Below are positions 34,064-42,723 of a DNA stretch of 64,000 nt, piece by piece (within the stretch, counting starts at the first letter, position 1; each line of letters opens with the position of its first letter). The stretch is taken from contig OZ247427.1 of NCBI GenBank assembly GCA_965232815.1, forward strand, positions 3,348,001-3,412,000, given 5' to 3'. This stretch comes from Bin87 sp026710825 (GTDB lineage: Bacteria; Chloroflexota; Dehalococcoidia; Lucifugimonadales; UBA3495). The notes below the pieces were generated by a model, which was not told the DNA's origin, did not search any database, and saw only the letters and a list, made by a program, of their open reading frames with translations. The position numbers and the translations under genes were made by a program.

Positions 34064-34915
34064 CTACAGACCGCCAAACCACCGCCCCAAATTGCGCAAC
34101 GCCACGTGGGCGATGGTGTCCGGAGACTGGGAAACGCTGATCCGTCCCGAGCGCTTGGCTACGTTCCAGTCGACGCGGTTGTAGAGGCAGAGCAGGTACA
34201 TGCCGGCGTCGGCTCGCACGGTCAGATCCGGTCGGCGGTCGGGCGAGCACTCGTTCAACTCGTAGGTGTCGCCGGCGACGATCAGGTCGTGCTGGAGGGT
34301 CGCGCCGTTGGATGAACCGATGTCGAAACGGTAGGCCACCGGGGAGGATAGCGGAGCCGCGGGTCGGAAGCACAGTTGGTACCACATCTCAGAGGCTGGC
34401 AGCAGCGCGACTGCGCCTTCGGGATCCAGGTCGCCGGTGCCGGCGCCGCCGGAGCGCATATCCCAATCGTGGATCACGAGTTCCTGAATGCGGAGGTCAA
34501 CGTAGCTCTCGGCCGATATCGTGCCTCGGCGGCGGTGCCAGCATCCGATCGACCAGTCACTCCAACCCCGCAGCAAGTCGTCAAGTTCGCGGTAGTTCTG
34601 ATCAAAATTGTCCAGCAGCGAATCTCCCCACTCGTTGCGGGTCTGCACGTTGCTGGTCGCGTTGGACTGCTGGACCTGGTCGGCGGAGGGCCGGTTCTCT
34701 TCGCCGGGAGGCGGGCCGCCCTGTCCGTCGCGACCCCTCAGCATCGCGTCGCGTTGGCGGGTCGCGCCGCCGGCCAGGTGGGCAGCGACGGTCCCGACGT
34801 CCCATTCGGAGCATGCGCTGGGTCCGTTCAGGGTGTCGGGAGCGGCTTCGGACAGGCGTTGATGAATATCCCCTGAGAGCCTTCTAACCAGCGCGACCTT
34901 GGCGGCAATGTCCAT
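34064..34915 (-). CDS. MDMPI/DinB-like protein (TIGR03083 type), paralogue B
   Basis: 283 residues from the ATG at 34915, which has GGAGG nine bases upstream. Same plan as its neighbour: SACSEWDVGTVAAHLAGGATRQRDAM, then WSIGCWHRRRGTISAESYVDLRIQELVIHDWDMRSG and an SCP2-like end (RPDLTVRADAGMYLLCLYNRVDW). The two proteins share length, motif spacing and context, so they arose by tandem duplication, but the central parts have diverged strongly, suggesting different substrates. The histidines of the metal site (HL, HDWD) are kept in both. Only about 50 bases separate the two genes. Confidence 0.82.
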   Translation of the reverse strand: MDIAAKVALVRRLSGDIHQRLSEAAPDTLNGPSACSEWDVGTVAAHLAGGATRQRDAMLRGRDGQGGPPPGEENRPSADQVQQSNATSNVQTRNEWGDSLLDNFDQNYRELDDLLRGWSDWSIGCWHRRRGTISAESYVDLRIQELVIHDWDMRSGGAGTGDLDPEGAVALLPASEMWYQLCFRPAAPLSSPVAYRFDIGSSNGATLQHDLIVAGDTYELNECSPDRRPDLTVRADAGMYLLCLYNRVDWNVAKRSGRISVSQSPDTIAHVALRNLGRWFGGL

Positions 34916-34991
34916 ATCAGTACGCCTCCGCAATTGGAATCTACATTTTGGTCGGCTCAGTTTACCACGCAGCGGGCCGCTCATAAGCGAA

Positions 34992-35013
34992 GGGCGGGTA
35001 CTCGACCCGCCCC
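34992..35013. repeat. GGGCGGG palindrome, copy 6
   Basis: GGGCGGGTACTCGACCCGCCC, a related palindrome just after the 3' end of the stalked membrane protein gene at 35036. Confidence 0.55.
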
Positions 35014-35035
35014 AAGGAAAACGCGTTGGGATCGA

Positions 35036-35812
35036 TTATTGCCAGGTCAATCGTCGCCGGTATAGCAGCAACGACACACCGGTCGTGATTATCAACAATC
35101 CCAGGACGATCACGAATCCCGGCAAGAGCGGCATTCCTCCGTAACTAACCGTATTCAGATAGGATTGGGCCGATCCGGACGGAACCAAACCGAGTTCGGT
35201 GGCCGACGGCACGGTCAAGTCCGTGGTCACTCCGCCGGTCGTGGTTTGGGAACCGGTTCCAGGAGCGGAACCAGTAGCACCGCCGGTCGTCGCGCTTTCA
35301 GCATCGCCGGAGGTTGAGCCAGTGGCGGTAGCGCCGGTGGCTGAGCCTGCGGTAGGGCTGGAGGGATTTTGCCCGTTGGCAACAGGTAGATCGACGAAAT
35401 TCAGGTCCAAGACGCGAGTTTCACCCTGGCCGCGGAACAAGACGTCCTGGTCGGCCTCGACTCGATCGGCCTCATCAAACAACCAGAAGGTGACCATCCT
35501 GCCAGCGGGGCGTACCTGCCCAGGTTCCACCCTGACCTGGTATATGCCGTCTTTGCCGGTGATGACCGGTTCCGTCTGGTAGCCGTCATCGCATCCGCCC
35601 AGGCAAGCGACCAACGCGACGCCGGAGGGAGCAGCGCGGTTGTCAGCGTACGCGTGTCCCTCGAAGACTTCCCAATCGCTGTTGACGTTGGACGCCTTGG
35701 GTTCGTCGGGTCCCGCCGCCAAGGATGCCAGCAATGTGGCCAGCAGCAACACTCCGGCCACGGTGGTCGTCAATGTTCGTTTGTCGATGTATCGCGAAAT
35801 CAAAGTATTCAT
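35036..35812 (-). CDS. Exported membrane-anchored protein with low-complexity stalk
   Basis: 258 residues in four parts: an N-terminal signal-like segment (TTTVAGVLLLATLLASLAAG), a globular part of about 100 residues with a carboxypeptidase-regulatory-like beta-sandwich pattern (WEVFEGHAYADNRAAPSGVALVAC ... DGIYQVRVEPGQV ... GRMVTFWLFDEADRVEADQ), a Ser/Thr/Gly/Ala-rich stalk (about 150-200) and a C-terminal membrane helix followed by RRR (GFVIVLGLLIITTGVSLLLYRRR). That is the plan of a surface protein tethered through its C-terminus. Two cysteines in ACLGGCDD may form a disulfide. The function is unknown. Confidence 0.72.
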   Translation of the reverse strand: MNTLISRYIDKRTLTTTVAGVLLLATLLASLAAGPDEPKASNVNSDWEVFEGHAYADNRAAPSGVALVACLGGCDDGYQTEPVITGKDGIYQVRVEPGQVRPAGRMVTFWLFDEADRVEADQDVLFRGQGETRVLDLNFVDLPVANGQNPSSPTAGSATGATATGSTSGDAESATTGGATGSAPGTGSQTTTGGVTTDLTVPSATELGLVPSGSAQSYLNTVSYGGMPLLPGFVIVLGLLIITTGVSLLLYRRRLTWQ

Positions 35813-36065
35813 GGCCCCGCTCCCACTGGAATTTTTGGCTGGATGTTAGCCCCCAACACGAAGGGAACAGTCGCTTAAATGTTACCCGTCGAGATGCGGC
35901 AACGCGCAGAAAAACATAGGCGGATTTTTGGAATTTTTTTCATTTTGCAACATCCAGGGTTTCCTATGCAGCCATTTCTTAAGAGGAGTTCGGCGGTGTC
36001 GGTCCTTTACTCTTGTCACTGGGTAATCTTTACGTTACGCTACGCCGGCGATTGGAGGGTTATCC

Positions 36066-37079
36066 ATGGTAGCTGCTGACACTCGTCCGATTCTGGAAGT
36101 AAAGGACCTGCGAACGTATTTCCACACGCGCACCGGCGTGGTGAAAGCGGTGGATGGCGTTAACTTTGAGCTGTATCCGGGGGAGACCCTGGGTGTGGTG
36201 GGCGAATCCGGTTCCGGCAAGAGCATGACGTCCCTGTCCATAATGGGATTAGTGCCGCAACCTGCCGGACGCATCGAGGAAGGATCGCAAATCCTCTATC
36301 GGGGCGAGAACCTGCTGGAAAAATCGGCCTCTGAAATGCGTCAGATTCGCGGGAAAGAAATCTGCATGATCCTGCAGGACCCGATGACCTCGCTCAATCC
36401 GGTGTACACCGTGGGCAACCAGGTGATCGAGACCCTGCGGCAGAACGACGATGACCAACGCAGCACCAGCCTGAAAGAAAAGGCCATCGAGCTGCTCTCC
36501 AAGGTGAAAATACCGGCGCCGGACAGCCGGTTCTCCAACTTCCCACACCAGATGTCCGGCGGGATGCGACAGCGCGTGGTGGGCGCCATTGCCATGGCGG
36601 GAGCTCCCAACGTTTTGATCGCCGACGAGGCAACTACATCGCTGGACGCGACCATCCAATACCAGTACCTGTCCCTGCTGAAAGAATTGCAGGAAGAGAC
36701 TGGAATGGCGATCATCTTTGTTACACACGACTTTGGCATCGTGGCGAAGATGTGCGACCGGGTGGCCGTCATGTACGCGGGGCGGATCGCCGAGATCGCA
36801 GACGTTCGTGAACTGTTCAACAACCCGCAGCATCCCTACACAGAGGCGCTGATGCGATCGGTGCCCAACGTAGACGAGGACATCGACTTCCTGTACTCCA
36901 TTGAGGGGCAGCCACCGGCGCTGGACAACCTGCCGCCCGGTTGCACATTCGCCGACAGGTGCCCATACGTTTTCGACAAATGCTTGGAAGAGTTTCCGCC
37001 GGCGGTGGCCAGCGACGCGCGCCACATTGCAACCTGCTGGCGGTTGATTCCCGAATTCGCCAATCAGGAGGCTCGCTGA
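36066..37079 (+). CDS. Oligopeptide/dipeptide ABC transporter ATPase (OppD/DppD family)
   Basis: 337 residues, start supported by GGAGGG six bases upstream. ATP-binding elements: Walker A GESGSGKS (46-53), Q-loop LQDPMTSLNP, signature MSGGMRQR (163-170), Walker B LIADEAT (184-190) and H-loop THDFG. The Walker B proline that usually follows the catalytic glutamate is alanine (D-E-A-T). The C-terminal oligo_HPY extension (NPQHPYTEALMRS ... GCTFADRCPYVFDKC) is typical of OppD. The next gene, oppF-like, overlaps by one base (TGATG). No permease or binding protein lies beside them, so the substrate is open. Confidence 0.92.
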   Translation: MVAADTRPILEVKDLRTYFHTRTGVVKAVDGVNFELYPGETLGVVGESGSGKSMTSLSIMGLVPQPAGRIEEGSQILYRGENLLEKSASEMRQIRGKEICMILQDPMTSLNPVYTVGNQVIETLRQNDDDQRSTSLKEKAIELLSKVKIPAPDSRFSNFPHQMSGGMRQRVVGAIAMAGAPNVLIADEATTSLDATIQYQYLSLLKELQEETGMAIIFVTHDFGIVAKMCDRVAVMYAGRIAEIADVRELFNNPQHPYTEALMRSVPNVDEDIDFLYSIEGQPPALDNLPPGCTFADRCPYVFDKCLEEFPPAVASDARHIATCWRLIPEFANQEAR

Positions 37080-38092
37080 TGACCCAGGCTGTAAGCGACG
37101 CTGCCGCGCCGTCCACCAACGGCAACGGCAACTCGATCATCGAGCTGGAGAACATCCGGAAATATTTCCCGATCACCCGCGGGGTGTTGCTGCGGAGGCT
37201 GGTCGGCGAAGTGAAGGCTGTTGACGGCGTGTCCTTCCAGATAAAGGAAGGCGAGACCTACAGCCTGGTCGGAGAATCCGGATGTGGGAAGACGACCACG
37301 GCCCGCATGGTGTTGCAGGTTGAAACGCCCAGCGAAGGCGTGATGAAATTCAACGGCAAGGATGCCAGCAGGTTCACGGGCCCGGAGCGGCGGGAGTATC
37401 GCGCTTCGGTGCAGGCGGTATTCCAGGATCCGTGGAGTTCGTTGAATCCGCGGATGCGGGTTGGCTCCATCATTCTGGAACCGCTGTTGACCAACCAGCC
37501 CATGGGAAAGCACGAGGCCCAGGAACACCTGCAGACACTGCTGAGGGACGTGGGACTGCGGCAAGCGCAGGGCGAGTACTATCCGCATGAGTTCAGCGGC
37601 GGCCAGCGTCAGCGCATCGCGATTGCACGCGCACTGTCCCTGCGGCCCAAGCTAATCGTGCTGGACGAACCCGTGTCGGCATTGGATGTATCAATTCGCG
37701 CGCAGATCATGAACCTGCTCAGGCAGTTGCAGGATCAGTACGGCGTGAGTTTCCTGTTGATCGCGCACAACCTCGCCACGGTGAGGTACATGAGCCACCA
37801 GGTGGGCGTGATGTATCTGGGACGCATGGTGGAACAGGCTCCGGTGCGGGAGTTGTTCTCCAATCCCAGCCACCCGTACACGAAGGCGCTGATCGCCGCG
37901 TCGCTGCCGTCGCATCCCGACATCGAGCGGGAAGAGATGGTGATTTCGGGTGAGGTGCCGTCCCCGTTGAATCCGCCGTCGGGTTGCCATTTCCATCCGC
38001 GATGCCCGATGGTGATGGAACGATGCTCGGTGGACGATCCGGTATTGCGGCAGCTATCGCCGATTCACGAGGTGGCCTGCCACCTGTTTTAG
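37079..38092 (+). CDS. Oligopeptide/dipeptide ABC transporter ATPase (OppF/DppF family)
   Basis: 337 residues from the ATG overlapping the OppD stop, with AGGAGG upstream. Walker A GESGCGKT, Q-loop FQDPWSSLNPRMRVG, signature FSGGQRQRIAIARAL, Walker B LIVLDEPVSALD and H-loop IAHNLA are all standard, as is the OppF-specific KYFPITRGVLLRRLVGEVKAVDGVSF start. The C-terminus carries the oligo_HPY segment (NPSHPYTKALI ... GCHFHPRCP). It would pair with OppD as the asymmetric ATPase dimer of a peptide or nickel-type importer. The zinc-ribbon glycosyltransferase gene starts 6 bases after its stop. Confidence 0.93.
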   Translation: MTQAVSDAAAPSTNGNGNSIIELENIRKYFPITRGVLLRRLVGEVKAVDGVSFQIKEGETYSLVGESGCGKTTTARMVLQVETPSEGVMKFNGKDASRFTGPERREYRASVQAVFQDPWSSLNPRMRVGSIILEPLLTNQPMGKHEAQEHLQTLLRDVGLRQAQGEYYPHEFSGGQRQRIAIARALSLRPKLIVLDEPVSALDVSIRAQIMNLLRQLQDQYGVSFLLIAHNLATVRYMSHQVGVMYLGRMVEQAPVRELFSNPSHPYTKALIAASLPSHPDIEREEMVISGEVPSPLNPPSGCHFHPRCPMVMERCSVDDPVLRQLSPIHEVACHLF

Positions 38093-38098
38093 CCCAGG

Positions 38099-40444
38099 AT
38101 GGTCCCCGACTGGGTGTGCGCCCGGTGCGGCGCGATTCGGCATACGCCGGAGGGCGTGTGCCCGGCCTGCGGCTTCGCTGAGATAGCTGAGGATCCCACG
38201 GACGCCCCGATAGAACCTCCGGGGGCGCCTTCACGATGCCCTAACTGCGGGGCGGCTTTTAACTGGACCGAACCCGATTGCGCGGAATGCGGCAGGCGGG
38301 TGTACTCAGTGTGCGGAAGTTGTGGCGTGGCCAACTTGGCCGGCCACCGGCACTGCGTTTATTGCGGGGCGGGGATCAGGCAGAGGGGCGGGGCGCAGGT
38401 AGGCGGCGGCACGGGGTTGACGCTGCGCAATCCATTGGCCAAGGTCGCCGGGTTAGCGAATCAGGCCATTCTCGAGGCCTACCTAACATTCCTGTTGCCG
38501 TTCGGTTTGCTGGGCCTGGTTGCGGCCCAATTGGTCTTCCGCACCGGTGATCACCATGATCTCCCGGGTTTTGGGGTGTTCGCGATCCTGGTCGCCATTG
38601 GAGCCGTTGCTGTATGGGCGGCCACGGTCGGGCGTAGGATGATCCCCGCCGAGGAGTTGCGCAGTCAGGAAGCCACCACGGACGACTCCCGTTTTGACGG
38701 GTCCGGACATGCGCTCCCGAAAACTCTCATCCTCGTCGCCGGCGTGGTCATGCTGTCGGTTTTGCTTTTCAGAGTCGTCAGCGGGAGCGACAACACGTGG
38801 GACCTGGGGCTATGGGTGGCGTCAATCGCGGCGTGTGGCGCGTATTTCTTGCCTGCAAAGAGTTGGCGGGTTAGCAGGCGGCGACGGGTTGAATTGATTG
38901 AGCGCTCACGCGGATTCGTCGCACGGCATTGGTGGGACATCCTGCCGCTGTTGGCGATATTGGCGATTTACTGCGCCATCACCATCCCAAATCTGACGGC
39001 GTGGCGATACGCGGCCCTGGGCGACGAATACCTGTTTTACGAGCACGCCAGAGACATTTTGGATAACGGCACAACGACACCGTTCAGCCAAGAGGGCGTG
39101 TACGAACATCATCCGGTAATGAACACTGTCTACAAAGCCGTGTGGATGAGCATATTCGGAGACGGTCATTTCGGATGGAAAATGACCGGAGTCGCCAGCA
39201 TGGCACTGTCGATGACCGGTCTGTACGTATTAGGGAACTTGCTCGGCGGCCGGTGCGCCGCGATTACCGCCGCCGGATTTTTGGCGGCCAGCCACTATCT
39301 GTTCGGTCTCTTGAATGGCGGGTACAACCATCTAGATGCGCTACCAGTCACGATTTGGACGTTGGCGGCCTTTGTTATAGGGGTGCGGCGGCAAGATCCC
39401 AGATTTCTGTTTCTGGCCGGCGTTGGCGTGGGGCTTGGATTCTACTTTCACTATTCGGCGCGTATAGTCGGGCCGGTGATGCTTCTGGCCGCGCTCGTCG
39501 CTGTCAATCCGCGCGATTACCTTCGACTCTGGCCGGTGATCCCAGGGTTCCTGCTGACGGTGTGGCCCACGCTCCTGCTGGCGCAGGAGGAAATCCTGAC
39601 CAAGATGCTCGATCAGACTGCGGCGGGGTATTCTGAGAACATCGTCGGTCCAATCGGGGAACGTCTCCTTACCAACATCAAACTGAACCTGGCAGCATTT
39701 CATTTCAACACAGCGTCGCACACGTATGCAGGCGGACCCTTGCTAGACCCGATAACGGGCGCTTTGGCCGCCATCGGCGTGGCCCTGGCCGTTGGCACGC
39801 TGGACAGGCTGTCCTCCAAGTTATGCCTGATCTGGGTGGCGGTCGCGTTTCTCGCGACCGGGTTGACCTCGCCGTATCCCACGACCGCGATCACCCGCCT
39901 GTTCCCCATGGTACCGCCGCTGGCTTTGTTGGCCGGACTGGCGATCCCCGCCGGCTATGCCCTGGTGGCGGAGTCGATGGGGAGATTTTCGGCCAAGCTG
40001 GTCGCAATCATGATTACCATCGGGTTGGTCGGCCTTTTGGGTGCGACTCTCGCACTGAACCAGTACCGCGCGTTGGAGGGCACCCACGAGGTTTTCCACT
40101 ATACGCGCGATTCACTGGCGGTTGCCGCGTCCCGCTCGCCTCACTGCGATGACCAGTCGGACAGTACGCAGTTCGTGGGGGTTCATCCCGAATCCACGCT
40201 CAGAAAGGCCATCCGCAGTTATGATCCGGATGGGGTCCAACCTACGGCGATCCCTTTTTCAGAATTCGATATTGGCCAACCACTGCCGGGTTCCGCGTGT
40301 GTGATCATCCCCGACAACGAGAGTCGGCAAGCCCGGTGGGTGATGGCCCAGTTGCAGGAAAGATACCCGAGTGGGACGTTTTACACGTACACTTCGCCGT
40401 CGATGAAAAGCAGCGTGGAATATTTCCACATCCCGCGAAGCTGA
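38099..40444 (+). CDS. Zinc-ribbon/GT-C fusion: membrane glycosyltransferase (GT39-like) with N-terminal Cys-rich domain
   Basis: 781 residues. The first about 95 contain repeated CxxC pairs (WVCARCGAIRH, VCPACGFAE, RCPNCGAAF, DCAECGRRV, SVCGSCGVAN, HCVYCGAG), enough for three zinc ribbons facing the cytoplasm. Then come about twelve hydrophobic segments. The first large loop carries ALGDEYLFYEHARDIL, the acidic D-E motif of GT-C enzymes such as dolichyl-phosphate-mannose protein mannosyltransferases and ArnT, followed by PVMNTVYKAVWMSIFGDG and LGGRCAAITAAGFLAASHYLFGLL. Members transfer a sugar from a lipid carrier to protein or lipid outside the membrane. The zinc-ribbon fusion is unusual. 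The stop is 6 bases away from the convergent lipoprotein gene. Confidence 0.8.
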   Translation: MVPDWVCARCGAIRHTPEGVCPACGFAEIAEDPTDAPIEPPGAPSRCPNCGAAFNWTEPDCAECGRRVYSVCGSCGVANLAGHRHCVYCGAGIRQRGGAQVGGGTGLTLRNPLAKVAGLANQAILEAYLTFLLPFGLLGLVAAQLVFRTGDHHDLPGFGVFAILVAIGAVAVWAATVGRRMIPAEELRSQEATTDDSRFDGSGHALPKTLILVAGVVMLSVLLFRVVSGSDNTWDLGLWVASIAACGAYFLPAKSWRVSRRRRVELIERSRGFVARHWWDILPLLAILAIYCAITIPNLTAWRYAALGDEYLFYEHARDILDNGTTTPFSQEGVYEHHPVMNTVYKAVWMSIFGDGHFGWKMTGVASMALSMTGLYVLGNLLGGRCAAITAAGFLAASHYLFGLLNGGYNHLDALPVTIWTLAAFVIGVRRQDPRFLFLAGVGVGLGFYFHYSARIVGPVMLLAALVAVNPRDYLRLWPVIPGFLLTVWPTLLLAQEEILTKMLDQTAAGYSENIVGPIGERLLTNIKLNLAAFHFNTASHTYAGGPLLDPITGALAAIGVALAVGTLDRLSSKLCLIWVAVAFLATGLTSPYPTTAITRLFPMVPPLALLAGLAIPAGYALVAESMGRFSAKLVAIMITIGLVGLLGATLALNQYRALEGTHEVFHYTRDSLAVAASRSPHCDDQSDSTQFVGVHPESTLRKAIRSYDPDGVQPTAIPFSEFDIGQPLPGSACVIIPDNESRQARWVMAQLQERYPSGTFYTYTSPSMKSSVEYFHIPRS

Positions 40445-40451
40445 CCCACCT

Positions 40452-40979
40452 TCACGGGGCGGCGACGGTGAATTCGTACACGTTCAACAATTCGCCCTCG
40501 TTGAATATGGTGAGGGTGGCCGGACCCGGGGCACAGCCCACCAAGTAGAAACGGCTACGGGTTGCCTGCGCGGACTCCGGCAAGATTATGGTAAGCCGAG
40601 TGTCTCCCTCGGGGGACAGATCTACCTCGGCGCATCCATTCGCTGCCAACAACCGTCCATCGTTATGGACCACAGCGGGGGCGCCTCCCGGGCTGGCTAT
40701 CACCACGGCGGACCGCCCCGATACAAGGTCAACCGCATGGTGTTCAGTCGGCACGCTACGAATGTTCAGTATAGCCGGGTCTGGTTCGATCCACGCCTCA
40801 CCAGTGGGGCGAGCCGAGTTCGGAAACGGAGTAGGGGTCTGCAACTCGACGGGTTCGGGAGAAGCGCTGATCGCGAGGTCCGATGGGCTCAGCGTGGGTG
40901 ATGGGAAGACCACGCCGCCGCCGTGGGCGCATGCGATCAACGCCAAACTACCCAACAGGAGGATGGACCAATTCCACAC
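40452..40979 (-). CDS. Hypothetical lipoprotein
   Basis: 175 residues. The N-terminus MWNWSILLLGSLALIAC is a lipoprotein signal with lipobox LIAC. A Pro/Ser/Thr linker (about 25-60) leads to a beta-rich domain: DPAILNIRSVPTEHHAVDLV, GCAEVDLSPEGDTRLTIILPESAQ, YLVGCAPGPATLTIFNEGELLNVYEFTV, with two cysteines that could pair. I recognise no family. It ends the 52-40 kb minus-strand array, 68 bases after the PIG-L gene. Confidence 0.7.
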   Translation of the reverse strand: MWNWSILLLGSLALIACAHGGGVVFPSPTLSPSDLAISASPEPVELQTPTPFPNSARPTGEAWIEPDPAILNIRSVPTEHHAVDLVSGRSAVVIASPGGAPAVVHNDGRLLAANGCAEVDLSPEGDTRLTIILPESAQATRSRFYLVGCAPGPATLTIFNEGELLNVYEFTVAAP

Positions 40980-41047
40980 GGGGCGAAACGCGGCGGGCGA
41001 CTGTCGAATAGCGAGTCCGTCGACACGCCGTAATCCGGATACGCGTG

Positions 41048-41779
41048 TCAGGTGCGGAAGGTCACGCGACGGAATGCCTCGGCCAATTCGAGACCGGTTA
41101 CATCGTCGTCGGTGGACGAATTACCGGTGACTGCCGCCTCTTCCGCCCGGGCGCGTATGAACGCCCGCATCTCGCTTTCCGTGCGTTGACCGGTCTGCGT
41201 GCGGTGGGCCATGACCGCTTTGATTTTGGTGTCGAAATCGTCGGCGATGTCCACGAATGCGTTGGGGTTTTCGGAGCCCCAAAACATTATCATGGCGGTC
41301 TTGTGAGGCTCTATGCCCTCGTTGGCGAAGAGATCTCCGAAGTGCAGATGGTCCCGGGCGTACGGGAAGACGGCGTCGAGGGCGACCTGGCCGGCGATGC
41401 GGTGGTCCCGATGCCACTGCATATTACGACGGTACGGTTCGGTGGTGAGTACGACATCTGGCTTGATCAGCCGGATTTGACGGACCAAATCCTTGCGGAA
41501 ATCTGCGGTGTCCTCCAGCTCGCCGTCGGGGCGGCCCAGCATGACGACATTTTTGATCCCCAGGATATTGGCCGCCTCCAGTTGCTCGCGACTGCGAACC
41601 TCGGCCAACTCCGTGGAGGCAAGTTCCGGGTCGGAACCGCCCCGGCTACCATCGGTGCACAAAACGCCATGCACCTCGGCGCCGGCGCGAACCCATTTTG
41701 CGATCACACCGCCAGCCCACACCTCAGCATCGTCGGGATGAGGGGTGACCACCAATACTCGTTCGGGAGACAGTTCCAT
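41048..41779 (-). CDS. PIG-L family N-acetylglucosaminyl deacetylase (MshB/BshB-like)
   Basis: 243 residues. The zinc site of the LmbE/PIG-L superfamily is clear: TPHPDDAE (H14, D16, D17) and WHRDH (H123, D125, H126). Family members remove the acetyl group from GlcNAc-linked molecules: GlcNAc-inositol (MshB, mycothiol), GlcNAc-malate (BshB, bacillithiol), GlcNAc-PI or teicoplanin. The TDGSRGGSDPELASTELAEVRSREQLEAANILGI segment is the typical substrate-loop region. The presence of an MshA-like glycosyltransferase 0.9 kb upstream in the same transcription direction makes a role in a low-molecular-weight thiol or glycolipid plausible. Confidence 0.88.
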   Translation of the reverse strand: MELSPERVLVVTPHPDDAEVWAGGVIAKWVRAGAEVHGVLCTDGSRGGSDPELASTELAEVRSREQLEAANILGIKNVVMLGRPDGELEDTADFRKDLVRQIRLIKPDVVLTTEPYRRNMQWHRDHRIAGQVALDAVFPYARDHLHFGDLFANEGIEPHKTAMIMFWGSENPNAFVDIADDFDTKIKAVMAHRTQTGQRTESEMRAFIRARAEEAAVTGNSSTDDDVTGLELAEAFRRVTFRT

Positions 41780-41871
41780 GTGGGCAATTCCTCCGGCTAT
41801 TCAAAAGCTTGGCATTAGACGCGGACCAGCGAGTTCGAAGTGAATCCGCGAGCCACGCACCAATGGTATGG

Positions 41872-42723
41872 TCAGTCCTGTTGCTCTGTACTCGGCGCAG
41901 GTTCCGGTCTTCGGCGCATCTGAACCGTGGATCCGACCGGAGCAGTGTCCGCACTTTCGTCGCGGCCCCAGCTCGAATCGCGGCCGGGCCAGGACGAGGT
42001 ATCCACAACCTCGCGCGAACTGAACACATCGCCGGCCAAAATGCCGCCGGAGATGATCATGCGCATGGCCTCTTCCACGGAAATGTCGGTTGAGGTGACC
42101 TGATCTTCCGGAACCACGACCAGATACCCAGATGACGGCACAGGCGTGGTGGGAACGTACACCGAGAGATATTCCTGAACACCGTCTATTTTTCCCAATT
42201 CTGACGTGACCAGGCCGATTGAAAATACGCCCAATCTCGGAAATTCCATCAGCACGACGCCGCGATAGTGGTGGCTCTGAGTCTCCGACAGGAAGTCTAT
42301 GCCGTGGCGAGTGGTGCTGTAGACGGGTCCTACCACCGGAATGCGCCCGATGGTGTCGTGTACACGGTCGATCATCAATCTGGTGACTGCCCAGCCGATC
42401 AGCAATCCAGTCCCGTACAGAATCAACATGATTATGATGATTTCGGCGACGTCGGTGACATCCACCCCGGGGCCGTGGGGGATGTTGAACTGCTCGATGA
42501 TGGGGTCCAACAGTGAGTCGATGATGCCGTAGAAGAAATCGACGACGAAATAGGTCACGAAGACAGGGAGAAAGACCAGAACGCCGGCCATCAGCCGGCG
42601 CTGAACGTGACCCACCGCCCGGGTGACCCGGCGCCGAGGTGCGCGACCGGTCCGGAGGATTCGGTCGTGCAGGTTGGGAGCCCCGTCGCCCTGGGTTGAG
42701 CGGCGGTTGAATCTACCCCGCAT
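41872..42723 (-). CDS. DUF502 family membrane protein
   Basis: 283 residues from the ATG at 42723, which overlaps the glycosyltransferase stop by one base (TGATG), implying translational coupling. Two long membrane segments (LMAGVLVFLPVFVTYFVVDFFYGII and VAEIIIIMLILYGTGLLIGWAV) are followed by GRIPVVGPVYSTTRHGIDFL and PRLGVFSIGLVTSELG, and VYVPTTPVPSSGYLVVVPEDQV, the conserved core of DUF502 proteins, whose function is unknown (a role in membrane or envelope homeostasis has been suggested). The acidic/Pro-rich C-terminus after GGILAGD is variable. Confidence 0.85.
   Translation of the reverse strand: MRGRFNRRSTQGDGAPNLHDRILRTGRAPRRRVTRAVGHVQRRLMAGVLVFLPVFVTYFVVDFFYGIIDSLLDPIIEQFNIPHGPGVDVTDVAEIIIIMLILYGTGLLIGWAVTRLMIDRVHDTIGRIPVVGPVYSTTRHGIDFLSETQSHHYRGVVLMEFPRLGVFSIGLVTSELGKIDGVQEYLSVYVPTTPVPSSGYLVVVPEDQVTSTDISVEEAMRMIISGGILAGDVFSSREVVDTSSWPGRDSSWGRDESADTAPVGSTVQMRRRPEPAPSTEQQD

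Noticed and set aside
34014..34385. Longer N-terminus for MDMPI paralogue A
   Set aside because: It overlaps the coding region of paralogue B in another frame and has no family similarity.
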